From Romboutsia faecis (GTDB lineage: Bacteria > Bacillota > Clostridia > Peptostreptococcales > Peptostreptococcaceae): 64,000 bases of DNA. A program made the position numbers and the translations under genes. The stretch spans positions 124,001 through 188,000 of the forward strand of contig NZ_JACRWE010000003.1 of NCBI RefSeq assembly GCF_014323405.1. The letters run 5' to 3'. Below the pieces are notes generated by a model that did not search any database, had not been told where the DNA came from, and saw only the letters and a program-made list of their open reading frames with translations. Within the stretch, counting starts at the first letter, position 1. The number at the start of each line of letters is the position of its first letter. Of the stretch, positions 1-8,176 are shown in pieces.

Positions 1-880
1 TAGGGTCAATATCACCTAAATTACTGCTACGAGGATTTGGCGGTGGTGTTATTTCTAGGAACGATTCTAAAAATGGTTCTACACCAAAGTTAGTAAGGGC
101 ACTTCCGAAGAATACAGGTGTCAATTCACCATTTAATACTCTGTCTAAATCAAAATTATCTCCAGCAATATCTAAAAGTTCAATATCTTCTAGTAGCTTT
201 TCATGAAGAGCATCACCTAATAAAGTATTAAACTTTTCATCAGATATATTTCCAGTTATAGATTTAGCAATAGATTGTCCATGGTTACCATCATCAAATA
301 GTTCAACTTGATTTTTATGACGGTTAAATACACCTTTGAACTCTTTACCAGAACCAATTGGCCAGTTTACTGGACAAGAGCGAATTCCTAGAACATTTTC
401 AATATCTTCAAGTAGTTCAAATGGATCCCTTCCTTGACGGTCCATTTTATTTATGAAAGTGAAAATTGGTATTCCTCTCATTTTACAAACTTGGAATAAT
501 TTCTTTGTCTGATCCTCTACACCTTTAGCAGAGTCAATAACCATTACTGCACAGTCTGCTGCCATAAGAGTTCTATAAGTGTCCTCACTGAAATCTTGAT
601 GCCCTGGAGTATCAAGAATATTTATGCAAAAGTTATTATATTCAAATTGAAGAACACTTGATGCAACAGATATACCTCTTTGTTTTTCAATTTCCATCCA
701 GTCAGATACTGCATGTTTTTGAGATCTTCTTGATTTAACTGATCCTGCTTCACGAATGGCACCACCATATAATAGAAACTTTTCAGTTAATGTAGTTTTT
801 CCTGCATCGGGATGGGAAATGATTGCAAAGGTTCTTCTTCTTTTAACTTCATCAATCAAGTTTAAATTTTGTTCTGTCAT
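1..880 (-). CDS. prfC: Peptide chain release factor 3, 5' part only
   Basis: Translational GTPase that recycles RF1/RF2 from the ribosome after termination. The first 293 or so residues are visible and the rest lies beyond the left edge. The GTP-binding loop SHPDAGKTT is at residues 22-30, followed by the switch motif [14 protein letters not shown] and the NKMD guanine-recognition motif. The stretch [20 protein letters not shown] is typical of RF3 rather than EF-G. The ATG at 880 is preceded by AAAGGA at good spacing. Its promoter must lie in the AT-rich stretch just right of it. A housekeeping gene with no sign of damage. Confidence 0.95.
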   Translation of the reverse strand, partial: MTEQNLNLIDEVKRRRTFAIISHPDAGKTTLTEKFLLYGGAIREAGSVKSRRSQKHAVSDWMEIEKQRGISVASSVLQFEYNNFCINILDTPGHQDFSEDTYRTLMAADCAVMVIDSAKGVEDQTKKLFQVCKMRGIPIFTFINKMDRQGRDPFELLEDIENVLGIRSCPVNWPIGSGKEFKGVFNRHKNQVELFDDGNHGQSIAKSITGNISDEKFNTLLGDALHEKLLEDIELLDIAGDNFDLDRVLNGELTPVFFGSALTNFGVEPFLESFLEITPPPNPRSSNLGDIDP

Positions 881-1043
881 TTTTTATCATCCTTTATTTT
901 AATTTTACGATTATCAAAATATAAAAAAACTATAATCCTATTGATATTATAACTTTATTTTAAAACTGTCAATATAGAAACCTTATTAAAATAGCTTAAT
1001 TTAAAAAAGCAAGCCTCAATACCTGCATTTTATAGTGGTAAAA

Positions 1044-1202
1044 CATGCTAGAGAGGAACATCGTTAAGCTGTTGAATGGATGAATAATCATACCGATGAT
1101 GGAATTAGATTTACATATGAAGAGAAAGCTTTTTTGATGTGTTGACAGCAGATATGATCATATAGTGAAGTTCTAGAACAAATTGTGGAAAGTACAAATT
1201 AG
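1044..1202 (+). pseudogene. Decayed fragment resembling restriction-enzyme (HsdR-type) C-terminus
   Basis: No open frame survives, but joining frames across two or more frameshifts and in-frame stops gives protein-like pieces: HAREEHR(stop)AVEWMNNHTDDGIR, then FTYEEKAFFDVLTADMI, then SEVLEQIVESTN followed by a stop. The piece around EEKAFFDVLTA resembles the end of type I restriction HsdR subunits. The AVEWMNNHTDDGI part resembles DUF4268-like nuclease tails. Both assignments are from memory of the families and are tentative. The fragment sits in a roughly 1 kb stretch of broken defence-type genes. Confidence 0.4.
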
Positions 1203-1465
1203 GAAATTTATTTAAAAAATATAGAGAAATAGAAAAAGTAATTTTATTTGGTTCAAGAGCTAGACAAGATAATAAGTATAATTCGGATGTAGATTTGTGT
1301 TTATTTGGTGAACAAATAACTCACTTAATACAAACCAAAGTAGCTATGGATATAGATAAGATAAATACACCTCTGAGCTTTGATATATTAAACTTCAATG
1401 AACTAACTAAAGAAAAATTGATTGAAAACATAATGAACGAAGGAATAGTAATATATAATGGCTAA
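1175..1465 (+). pseudogene. MNT-type minimal nucleotidyltransferase, start codon lost
   Basis: The frame encodes the nucleotidyltransferase core with GSRARQ (GSxAR motif), the DVD metal-binding pair in NSDVDLCLF and a conserved C-terminal half. The frame opens after a TGA at 1166-1168 and has no ATG, GTG or TTG before the core, so a normal start and about a dozen N-terminal residues seem to be missing. It overlaps the HEPT-domain gene by 8 bp, the usual MntA-HepT arrangement, in which the MNT partner AMPylates and silences the HEPT toxin. Most likely a 5'-truncated pseudogene. Initiation at a non-standard codon cannot be excluded. Confidence 0.7.
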
Positions 1466-1838
1466 AAAATTAGATGAAAGAAAAGAAGACTTTAAAAAAG
1501 AATTAAAAAGGCTTTTAAATAAAGATATCACTGACGATATTATAATAGATGGAATAATACAAAGATTTGAATTTACCTTTGAGCAAGCTTGGAAAATAAT
1601 GAAACTATACTTAGAGGACCAAGGGATATTAGATGAAGCATTAGCTCCAAGAAGTACGATAAGATGTGCATTTAAGCATAAGTTAATAAGTGATGGTGAT
1701 ATATGGATAGAAATGATGTTAGATAGAAATAGAACATCTTACATGTATGATGAAGAAACAGCAGTTAATATAGTTAAATTAGTTAAAGAAAAATATATCG
1801 TAGAATTTAATAAGCTAAAAGACTATTTAGAGTATTAA
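1458..1838 (+). CDS. HEPT-domain protein, HI0074 nucleotidyltransferase-substrate-binding family
   Basis: A 126-residue all-helical protein of the HI0074 family, the partner of minimal nucleotidyltransferases and related to the HepT RNase toxin. Conserved parts are the helix FEFTFEQAWKIMKLYLE (residues 38-54), the APRSTIR turn (63-69) and the C-terminal motif. In most family members that motif reads RNxTSHxY. Here it is RNRTSYMY (90-97), so the histidine expected at position 95 is tyrosine. It overlaps the start-less MNT gene. Intact, but with a changed catalytic-type motif and no functional partner visible, it may be inert. Family call is firm, activity unknown. Confidence 0.8.
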   Translation: MAKKLDERKEDFKKELKRLLNKDITDDIIIDGIIQRFEFTFEQAWKIMKLYLEDQGILDEALAPRSTIRCAFKHKLISDGDIWIEMMLDRNRTSYMYDEETAVNIVKLVKEKYIVEFNKLKDYLEY

Positions 1839-1907
1839 ATTGTAGTCCATGAACTTTGTCATATGGAGTATAAGGATCATTCCAAGGAGTATATCTACAA
1901 CATTTAA
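1839..1907 (+). pseudogene. Fragment of YgjP/WLM-type metallopeptidase (DUF45)
   Basis: Directly after the HEPT stop codon, 22 in-frame codons read IVVHELCHMEYKDHSKEY and a few more residues before a stop. This matches the zinc-binding HExxH helix and following H of DUF45 (YgjP-like) metal-dependent hydrolases, a family often encoded beside type I restriction genes. No start codon and no N-terminal part exist, so it is a relic. It supports the idea that 1.0-1.9 kb is a collapsed restriction locus. Confidence 0.6.
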
Positions 1908-1924
1908 AATAGGGAATTTTTATT

Positions 1925-2010
1925 AATAAGTATGAAATAAGGAGGATGAATTTAGAATCTCCTTGCTTCATACTTATTATATTTTAGATAACTCACTAGT
2001 ACTATTAGAA
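1925..2010 (-). repeat. Remnant of a yvrJ 3' end with its hairpin, similar to 24252-24325
   Basis: AATAAGTATGAA (1925-1936) and TTCATACTTATT (1967-1978) form a perfect 12-bp stem, with AAGGAG/CTCCTT pairing inside. Read on the minus strand, the adjoining bases encode SNSTSELSK, comparable with SDSINELSK at the C-terminus of the intact yvrJ gene at 24288-24437, which carries a similar hairpin at its end. The element is therefore probably a leftover yvrJ tail. It now also overlaps the end of the GIY-YIG gene by a few bases. Confidence 0.5.
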
Positions 2011-2427
2011 TTCTTTTATATACCAGGCAACTCCTAATAAAAAGAAATAAGCCATAAATCCCCAAAATAAAAACACAGCGACACTAGGAGTCTTAGGCGG
2101 AGTAAAAGTAACCCCTTTTTTCAAGACTTTAAACAACTTCCAATTATCTTTAACATTAATACTAACTGTCAAAGGACTCTGGACCTTATCCTGTGTATTG
2201 TACCTTGGTTTATACTTATTAATAAAATAGTTTTCTACTAAAATTGCATCAGCTTCAGTTTTACAAGTTATATACTCTATTCTACCTACTGAACTATAGC
2301 ACTTGCTAGGAAGGTGCCCTCCGTTATGAAAGTGTTCATTCATTCTAGTTTCAAGTGGTCTCTTAGTTTTACCTACATAAATAATATCCTTAGTTCTGTA
2401 GTCTAAAAATCTATATACATATGCCAT
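2005..2427 (-). CDS. GIY-YIG nuclease-domain protein with C-terminal membrane segment
   Basis: A 140-residue protein. The N-terminal GIY-YIG fold is seen as YVYRF (residues 3-7), IIYVGKT (16-22), the arginine of PLETR, and ENYFINKYKPRYN. A single hydrophobic helix near the C-terminus (AVFLFWGFMAYFFLLGVAWY) would anchor it in the membrane. An open frame extends 27 codons upstream, but the ATG at 2427 has GTAGGAGC 8 bases before it and begins MAYVYRF, the normal family N-terminus, so this start was chosen. A membrane-tethered GIY-YIG domain is uncommon. Substrate and role are unknown. Confidence 0.75.
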   Translation of the reverse strand: MAYVYRFLDYRTKDIIYVGKTKRPLETRMNEHFHNGGHLPSKCYSSVGRIEYITCKTEADAILVENYFINKYKPRYNTQDKVQSPLTVSINVKDNWKLFKVLKKGVTFTPPKTPSVAVFLFWGFMAYFFLLGVAWYIKEF

Positions 2428-2633
2428 AATTAATGCTCCTACATAGTATTTAGATTTATTTTCTTCAATATAAGGTACTTTATTCATAATAGATAGTAAC
2501 TGATACACAAAGAGGCCTTAGCACTATGACCTAAGAGGCAAAATTAAGCAATTAATATTAAGAGGAGGAACTATTAGTAATATAGAATCTTAAAACTTAA
2601 TAAAGTATAATAAAGAATAAGAAGGGGGGAATT

Positions 2634-3023
2634 ATGAAAAAATACACTGTAACATCAGTATTTGGAATTATTGGAATAATTTCTTGGGCAATCACTATTT
2701 TACTAAGAGAAACATATTTAGTTAATATTGATATAATCAATTTCAAATTAGGAGTTATGCCTAATATAAGTGCGGCTTGGTTCTTTATATGGATGGTAGA
2801 AATTATTTATGAGAAAATAAAGAAAGATTTTACATTTAAAATATCTATTAAAGTATCGGGAATAATTTTTCTAATGGCTGTTTTATCTGAAGTAGTACAT
2901 GATATGTTCTTAAATAGTCCATTTGATATTTTTGACATCATGGCAACTATATTAGCAATTGCACTTTATCTAATAGTTTTATATGTTTTTGAACGTAATA
3001 AAAACTTAAAACATCAATTTTAA
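2634..3023 (+). CDS. Small four-helix membrane protein, unknown function
   Basis: A 129-residue protein with about four predicted membrane helices: residues 7-24, 43-60, 72-90 and 100-120. A charged cytoplasmic stretch, EKIKKDFTFK, lies between helices two and three. I recognise no catalytic motif. A strong ribosome site, AAGGGGGGA, precedes the ATG. It stands alone, convergent with nothing nearby, and is followed by a 440-bp gene-free stretch before tRNA-Asn. Probably expressed, function not inferable. Confidence 0.6.
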   Translation: MKKYTVTSVFGIIGIISWAITILLRETYLVNIDIINFKLGVMPNISAAWFFIWMVEIIYEKIKKDFTFKISIKVSGIIFLMAVLSEVVHDMFLNSPFDIFDIMATILAIALYLIVLYVFERNKNLKHQF

Positions 3024-3279
3024 TAAAGATACTTTTGCACAGACAATAAGAAATTTATATGATACAGATAAATCATTTAATTAAGATATTATTTTTAAAA
3101 ATAGTACATTAAAAATATTGGTCACTATATTTAACTAATATGAACATAATAACTGGTAAAAACATACTATATACTAATAGTACTTACAACGCATAAGGCA
3201 ACCAACAAAAAGGTGTACTGCGGAATAGGTGTGAGGCAATGAGCAAAAAATATACTTAAAAGATATCAAAAAAGTATAG
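3024..3279 (+). other. Gene-free stretch; possible small structured RNA at its right end
   Basis: No protein-like frame is visible. The part 3170-3279 is noticeably richer in G and C than the flanks (ACAACGCATAAGGCAACC, then GGTGTACTGCGGAATAGG, then GTGAGGCAATGAGC) and runs directly into a strong terminator. That is the usual look of a small RNA or riboswitch, but I could not match it to a riboswitch class I know, and found no convincing long helix. It could equally be the eroded end of a mobile element. Confidence 0.25.
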
Positions 3280-3318
3280 CTGTAGGTAGATTTAATATAA
3301 ATCTGCCTGCAGTTTTTT
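3280..3318 (+). terminator. Rho-independent terminator
   Basis: CTGTAGGTAGATTT pairs with AAATCTGCCTGCAG across a short AT loop and is followed by six T. No gene ends just before it on this strand, so it probably ends the candidate RNA at 3170-3279 or the membrane-protein transcript. Confidence 0.75.
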
Positions 3319-3424
3319 ATGAATTAATATAGAAAGCTATCTTCAAGTAGAGTATTTTGATGTGAATTTTGAAACAAATAATTCAACATTAAGTGTATAA
3401 CTTTGAAGGAATTATAATATAAAT

Positions 3425-3461
3425 CAATAAAAAAACTCTTAGTCTAAGCTAAGAGTTTTTT
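3425..3461 (-). terminator. Terminator of tRNA-Asn copy 1
   Basis: AAAACTCTTAG and CTAAGAGTTTT form an 11-bp stem 3 bp past the tRNA 3' end. On the minus strand it is followed by a T-rich run. A nearly identical hairpin follows the second tRNA-Asn. Confidence 0.8.
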
Positions 3462-3463
3462 AT

Positions 3464-3539
3464 TGGCGGGAATAACAGGGCTCGAACCTGTGACCCATTG
3501 ATTAACAGTCAATTGCTCTACCAACTGAGCCATATTCCC
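3464..3539 (-). tRNA. tRNA-Asn (GTT), copy 1
   Basis: The 76-nt cloverleaf is complete: acceptor GGGAATA pairs with TATTCCC, D arm GCTC/GAGC, anticodon loop CTGTTAA giving GTT, T arm ACAGG-TTCGAGC-CCTGT, discriminator G and encoded CCA. It differs from the copy at 23976-24051 by one base in the D loop (GTTGG here, GTAGG there). Confidence 0.97.
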
Positions 3540-3646
3540 ATGTATTTATGATAGGGAAGAAATTCTTTACTTACCCCTTACATATATTATTATAACCATT
3601 GTATTTAATTTTATTAATATTTTTTATTATGATTTAATCTTAAATC

Positions 3647-4267
3647 TTATCTAGATACCATTAAGTGATTTACACCTTCCATATGAGTTGCTACAAATTG
3701 AGCATTACCAGCATTTACTGTAACAACTTCTGGATTATATTTATTAAATACATCTTTTAATTCATCATACCAAACAGTATCTCCCATAACATATAATGTT
3801 TTTTCATTTGTATGATTAAATACAACACCACATGCTTCACCAGCAGTATTTAATTGACGGAATAATTATGGTATTGAATCATCAGAGTAATGTTTAGCAG
3901 GAGTTTTTATTAATTTTATATCACCAAGTAAACTTCCTTCTTCTTTTAAAACTTCTACATTATTAAATCCAGCTTCTTCCATTTGATTTGCTTCATCTTG
4001 AGCAAATATCTTCATATCTTTTGGGATAATTTCCATTGCAGCTGGGTCAAAGTTGTCTAAGTGTATATGTGTTACAATAACAGCATCTACATCAAGAATT
4101 TCCTCAATAGAAACTGGTAACTCTACAATTGGATTATTTAAATGTTGATTATGAGTTCCAGGGAAAGGTGGATATATTCCTTTTTCTCCTAGCATTGGGT
4201 CTATTAAAAATTTCTTATTTGCATATGTTATTATCATAGTAGCGTTTCTTATTTGTTTTAATTTCAT
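3647..4267 (-). pseudogene. MBL-fold metal-dependent hydrolase (UlaG-like), inactivated
   Basis: The N-terminal half is a clean metallo-beta-lactamase-fold hydrolase of the UlaG-like type. Three lesions are visible. The metal motif HxHxDH reads HIHLDN (residues 67-72), so the last histidine is lost. After HYSDDSIP (residues 126-133) a TAA at 3866-3868 interrupts the frame, which then continues LFRQLNTAGEACGVVFN and further. Later, NAGNAQF runs straight into VATHMEGVNHLMVSR, whereas relatives have some 25 residues between the two blocks, so an internal deletion is likely. It ends early after SR. The divergent LysR gene is also broken. Confidence 0.85.
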
Positions 4268-4313
4268 ATATATACCTCACTTATTCTTATATTTTTGTAA
4301 CTTACACATTTAA

Positions 4314-4904
4314 TATGCCACAGCTTATCAAATTGATTTTCCAGATATTTTATTAAATATTGTTGAAACAACAGAAAAAGACATTATAGAAAAATTAGAA
4401 AAAAGATATATAGATACAGCAATTATAACTACACCATTAAATAGTGAAATTTTTAGATTTTCTTATTTATATAGCAATAAAAATTGTTTAGTTATTAATA
4501 AAGATAATCCTTTATCTAAGAAAGAATATATTTCTCAATTTGATTTAGATAAGCAACCTATAGCTGGTAAGGGCTGTGCATATTCTTGTTATAGTTCAAA
4601 TGTGAAAAGATTATTTCAAAGAAACATTAATCCACAGATTATGCTTGAGACAACAAATGATTCTTTAATTATAAATATGGCAGAACGTAATCTAGCTATT
4701 GGAATTACTTTAGATTATATTGCTTTTTCTAATAATAGTGAAAAAATAGTAATAAAACCTTTTAAAGATGATAATCAAGTTAGAAATATGTTTTGGGTTG
4801 AAAATAATTATGCCTTACTTACAAAAGAAGAGCAATCTTTTCGTAAGTTTCTTCTTGATTGGATTAAGGAAAATAAAGAACAACTATTTAATTGGAATTT
4901 ATAG
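4314..4904 (+). pseudogene. LysR-family regulator, HTH half deleted
   Basis: About 196 residues of a LysR substrate-binding domain remain, from YQIDFPDILLNIVE to the end, including the hinge-region LNSEIFRFSYLY and the C-terminal NLAIGITLDYIAF. The winged-HTH domain (about 90 residues) is missing: the frame opens after a TAA only 47 bp from the start of the divergent MBL gene. An internal ATG at 4602 could in principle give a 100-residue piece, but it has no good ribosome site. LysR genes usually control the divergently transcribed neighbour, so regulator and target seem to have decayed together. Confidence 0.8.
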
Positions 4905-4927
4905 AAAATATATATTATATAAATCAA

Positions 4928-4960
4928 CAAAAAGGCAGGAATATATCCTGCCATTTTTAT
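4928..4960. terminator. Bidirectional terminator
   Basis: GGCAGGA and TCCTGCC form a stem flanked by A-rich and T-rich sides, between the convergent LysR remnant and the nitroreductase gene. Confidence 0.8.
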
Positions 4961-4963
4961 TGA

Positions 4964-5614
4964 TTATTTTACTAAAGTAAAAACCTCATTTAAAGGTTGT
5001 CTTAATTTTGGTTTAGAATCATGAACTCTATATCCAAATGTACAACCTACAGTTACTCTAAATTTTTCTTTATCCAAAAGATTTCTATCTATAAGTATTT
5101 TTTCAACAGCATCTCTATCAATGCCTCCAATAGTACATGAATCTATATTTAGCATAGCTGCACTTAACATCATACTTGATAAAGCAATATATGTTTGTTC
5201 ATTAGCATAGCTTTGCATATTTTCATCATCACCTATCATATCTTCTGCACTTTTCATAAAGTTTCTCATATTTGAAGCATAATCATCAGGAAGATGTTGA
5301 ACATCTTTTAATAGATAATTTATATATTCCGAATCAGACCTTATTTCTTTTGGAGTTCTAGTTAAGTATATTATAAAGTGGCTACAAGTAGGTATTTGTG
5401 TCTTGCCACCAAAGCATACCTTGCTTAATTCATCTTTTAATTCTTGATTTTCAATGACTAAAAAGTGCCAAGGTTCTATACCTATAGAACTAGGTGCTAA
5501 TCTACCACCCTCAATTATAACTTCTAAATTTTCAGAGCTTATCTTTTTATTAGGGTCAAATTCTTTACATGCATGTCTAAAATTTAATATATCAATTACT
5601 TCGTTTTTATTCAT
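4964..5614 (-). CDS. Nitroreductase family protein (FMN-dependent)
   Basis: A 216-residue NAD(P)H:FMN oxidoreductase of the NfsB/YfkO type, which reduces nitro compounds, quinones or related acceptors in the cytoplasm. FMN-binding signatures are FRHACKEFD (residues 12-20), the LAPSSIGIEPWHFLVI segment (40-55), and GGIDRDAVEKIL near 165. The length fits the family. AAAGGAG lies 7 bases before the ATG. It is transcribed alone and ends at the shared terminator. Natural substrate cannot be told from sequence. Confidence 0.9.
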   Translation of the reverse strand: MNKNEVIDILNFRHACKEFDPNKKISSENLEVIIEGGRLAPSSIGIEPWHFLVIENQELKDELSKVCFGGKTQIPTCSHFIIYLTRTPKEIRSDSEYINYLLKDVQHLPDDYASNMRNFMKSAEDMIGDDENMQSYANEQTYIALSSMMLSAAMLNIDSCTIGGIDRDAVEKILIDRNLLDKEKFRVTVGCTFGYRVHDSKPKLRQPLNEVFTLVK

Positions 5615-5862
5615 AACTTTACTCCTTTAAATGTTTTAATTATTATTTATAACATCACCTATATTATAAGTTTATATTACATTTATTTTTAGTTTTTAGG
5701 TTATAAAAGATACTATGGTTAAATTTATGAAAGATATTAAAATATCAAGAAACTAATTTTCAAGAAGTAGACCCAAACTATCCTTTTATTTGTAATGACA
5801 GTGAAATAACAATATAAAATAAAATAGGTTCACTATATAAAGAAACAATAAATGATACATTA
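5615..5862 (+). other. Gene-free stretch with a weak coding relic
   Basis: No intact gene. On the plus strand 5731-5890 a frame reads TNFQEVDPNYPFICNDSEITI, stop, NKIGSLYKETINDTLSIKKVG, which looks protein-like. It has no start and is interrupted. I do not recognise the family. It may be a decayed gene end. Confidence 0.25.
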
Positions 5863-5914
5863 TCAATCAAAAAAGTAGGGCATATGAGCACAATGCACCT
5901 ACTTTTTTGATTGA
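5863..5914 (-). terminator. Terminator overlapping the end of the AraC gene
   Basis: AATCAAAAAAGTAGG and CCTACTTTTTTGATT form a 15-bp stem. The stop codon of the AraC gene (5899-5901) lies inside the stem, so the last codons double as terminator sequence. Confidence 0.7.
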
Positions 5915-6798
5915 TTTTCCTTTCTATAAGTAAGGGGAGACATCCCAGCTTGTAGTTTAAACTTTTCAATAAAATAACTCGTACTTCCAAATCCACACTT
6001 ATAAGCTATGTCAGTGATAGATTCATTAGTTGTAATTAATAATTTTTCACTCATAACTAATCTATAATTAGTAATATATTCAAAAATAGAGCAATTCATA
6101 TATTTTTTAAATTCTCTACAACAAGCACCCTTTGATAAATTAATTTCATCACATATATCTTTTAAATTTATTTTTTCCATATAATGACCGTGAATATAAT
6201 TTATAACATCTTTTATGCGAGATGTATTATGAATTATATTATCACTAGAAAATGATATAAAGTAATTCTTAAGCATATCCACCCATACACTTAGTAGTAA
6301 TGTAAGTATTTGCAATTCAAATCCAATATTTTGATTAGTATATTCTATTTGAATTTTAAGAAGTTTTTCTAGAATATCAGATTGCCAATTAATATCTTTT
6401 TTTAAAGTACAATATGTTATTGCAGGATTACCTAAATAAGGCATTATATATTTTAGATTTATTATATTTCCTGCAAAACCATAAATAAGATCTGGATTGA
6501 AATTAAAACAAAGATAAGAACCGTCAGAATCTATGTGATTTTTTACCTTGTGTAGTTGTTCAGTATTTATAAATATTCCATCTCCTTTTGATAGAGTTAC
6601 AGTTTCACCTTTAATGTGAAAATCAACAATACCACTTGTAACAATACAAAATTGAAGTTCTTTATGCCAATGCCAATCAATAAAACCTAAAATATATTTA
6701 TTAATTTGTATTGGCTCTATAACAAATAAAAACTCAGGGAGTCCATATTGAATCATTTCTTTTTTATTTTCATCAACAATTATATCGTAAACTTTCAT
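5899..6798 (-). CDS. AraC-family regulator with cupin sensor domain
   Basis: A 299-residue regulator. Residues 20-130 form a cupin fold with the marker DWHWHKELQFCIV and GDGIFINTEQLHKV, typical of ligand-sensing AraC proteins. The C-terminal ~100 residues carry two helix-turn-helix motifs (MEKINLKDICDEINLSKGA and ESITDIAYKCGFGSTSYFIE). The ATG at 6798 has AAGGAGG 5 bases upstream. A longer frame to 6825 lacks such a site. It is divergent from the EamA transporter gene and probably controls it. Effector unknown. Confidence 0.9.
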   Translation of the reverse strand: MKVYDIIVDENKKEMIQYGLPEFLFVIEPIQINKYILGFIDWHWHKELQFCIVTSGIVDFHIKGETVTLSKGDGIFINTEQLHKVKNHIDSDGSYLCFNFNPDLIYGFAGNIINLKYIMPYLGNPAITYCTLKKDINWQSDILEKLLKIQIEYTNQNIGFELQILTLLLSVWVDMLKNYFISFSSDNIIHNTSRIKDVINYIHGHYMEKINLKDICDEINLSKGACCREFKKYMNCSIFEYITNYRLVMSEKLLITTNESITDIAYKCGFGSTSYFIEKFKLQAGMSPLTYRKENQSKK

Positions 6799-6839
6799 AG
6801 TATCCTCCTTAAATAACAATTTCAATTTTAAATTATGTT

Positions 6840-6905
6840 AATATAATTATATTTATTAGTTATATTATTATATTAATAATGATTTTTAGTCAATATAATT
6901 ATATT
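6840..6905. promoter_or_regulatory. Paired palindromes between AraC and EamA genes
   Basis: The perfect 14-bp palindrome AATATAATTATATT occurs at 6840-6853 and again at 6892-6905, 52 bp apart (about five helical turns). In a divergent regulator/transporter region this spacing suits a pair of operators, but the bases are simple AT sequence so the match may be chance. Confidence 0.4.
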
Positions 6906-6945
6906 ATGCTTAAAATTAATTTATAGACAGAAAGGAAATGATTTT

Positions 6946-7884
6946 ATGAAAAATTCATCAAGACTTAAAGGCATATTATTAGTTGTAATTGGAACATTTC
7001 TTTGGGGTGTTTCAGGAGTAGCGGCTCAATACTTATTCGAAAGTGAAAATTTCACACCAGAGTGGCTTGTTGTTGTGAGAATGATAATTGCTGGAGCAAT
7101 TATGTTAATATATTCTTTATTTAAAGGTGATAAAAATGTATATTTAATATGGAATAAAAAAGAAAATATTATTAAAATTTTAGTATTTGCTTTAATCGGA
7201 ATGTTAGGTGTTCAATATACTTATTTTGCGGCTATACTTCATGGTAATGCAGCAACAGCAACTATACTTCAATACTTATCACCAGTTATAATTATAATTT
7301 ATTTAGCTTTTTGTAATAAAAAAATGCCATCATTAAAGCAAATATCTTGTATTTTAATGGCTATATTAGGAGTTTTCTTAATTATTACAAAAGGAAATAT
7401 AAGTACTTTAGCCATATCTAAAGAAGCAGTATTTTGGGGAGTTTTATCTGCAATTACATGTGCTATATATACATTACAACCAGCAGAATTATTAAAAAAA
7501 TATGGTTCATTATGTGTAGTTGGATGGGGGATGTTAATTGGAGGTATAGCTTTTAGCTTTATTTATCCTCCATTTAACTGTAACGGAAACTTCTCAGTTA
7601 AATCAATTTTAGCTATTGCTCTTGTAGTATTCTTTGGAACATTAATAGCATATTACTGTTATTTAGAAAGTTTGAAATATATAGATCCTTCTGAGACGAG
7701 TATGTTCACTTGTGTAGAGCCTTTATCAGCATCTATTCTTTCTATGATATTTTTTAATGTAAGTTTTAGCTTTATACAATTAGTAGGTGCATTATTTATA
7801 ATTGTTACAATTTCAATACTTTCATTTAGTAAAAAAGATGATAGAATAAAAGAAGTTAGTGAAGAAAAAGCTATTGCTAAATAA
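6946..7884 (+). CDS. EamA/DMT-family transporter
   Basis: A 312-residue inner-membrane protein with ten hydrophobic helices arranged as two EamA repeats, the first starting LLVVIGTFLWGVSGV and the second WGVLSAITCAIYTLQPA. Family members export or import small metabolites such as amino acids. AAAGGAAA lies before the ATG. It is divergent from, and probably regulated by, the cupin-AraC protein. The C-terminal tail KKDDRIKEVSEEKAIAK is cytoplasmic and charged. Substrate not predictable. Confidence 0.9.
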   Translation: MKNSSRLKGILLVVIGTFLWGVSGVAAQYLFESENFTPEWLVVVRMIIAGAIMLIYSLFKGDKNVYLIWNKKENIIKILVFALIGMLGVQYTYFAAILHGNAATATILQYLSPVIIIIYLAFCNKKMPSLKQISCILMAILGVFLIITKGNISTLAISKEAVFWGVLSAITCAIYTLQPAELLKKYGSLCVVGWGMLIGGIAFSFIYPPFNCNGNFSVKSILAIALVVFFGTLIAYYCYLESLKYIDPSETSMFTCVEPLSASILSMIFFNVSFSFIQLVGALFIIVTISILSFSKKDDRIKEVSEEKAIAK

Positions 7885-8138
7885 ATTTTAATATAATAAA
7901 TTTATGAGCTAGAAGAAAGATATGTGCTAATATCAGAATAAGAATAATCAGAGAATTTTAACAGATTCTTAGTTACTTCAATTTGCTTTTTATTATATAG
8001 CAGCTCCTATGTTGTGGGCTAGCGGTCTTTGTGCTATTGGGATTTTTACACAAGGATATCTATGAAGAAAATTTAGAAAATCGTGTATTAAAAAGTTACG
8101 AAGATTTATAGAAGTACTATAAAGAAAAAGATTTGAAA
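7885..8138 (+). other. Gene-free stretch with a decayed membrane-protein tail
   Basis: On the plus strand 7999-8067 reads IAAPMLWASGLCAIGIFTQG. After a one-base shift 8058-8160 reads DIYEENLENRVLKSYEDL, stop, KYYKEKDLKNKEGGY. This looks like the last membrane helix and cytoplasmic tail of a transporter lost to deletion and frameshift. Family not identified. Confidence 0.35.
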
Positions 8139-8176
8139 AATAAAGAAGGCGGGTATTAAAACCTGCCTTCTTTATT
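8139..8176 (-). terminator. Terminator of the PrpR-type regulator gene
   Basis: AATAAAGAAGGCGGGT pairs with ACCTGCCTTCTTTATT (16 bp, one wobble) across a 6-base loop. The minus strand continues TTTATTTTT. Confidence 0.8.

Noticed and set aside
3464..3539. tRNA-Asn as integration (att) site of a mobile island
   Set aside because: No integrase, excisionase or partial tRNA-end duplicate. Both copies are full-length tRNAs, so duplication or ordinary tandem tRNA content is simpler.
4602..4904. A 100-residue stand-alone protein
   Set aside because: The frame continues upstream with LysR domain sequence and lacks a ribosome site at this ATG, so it is part of the LysR relic.
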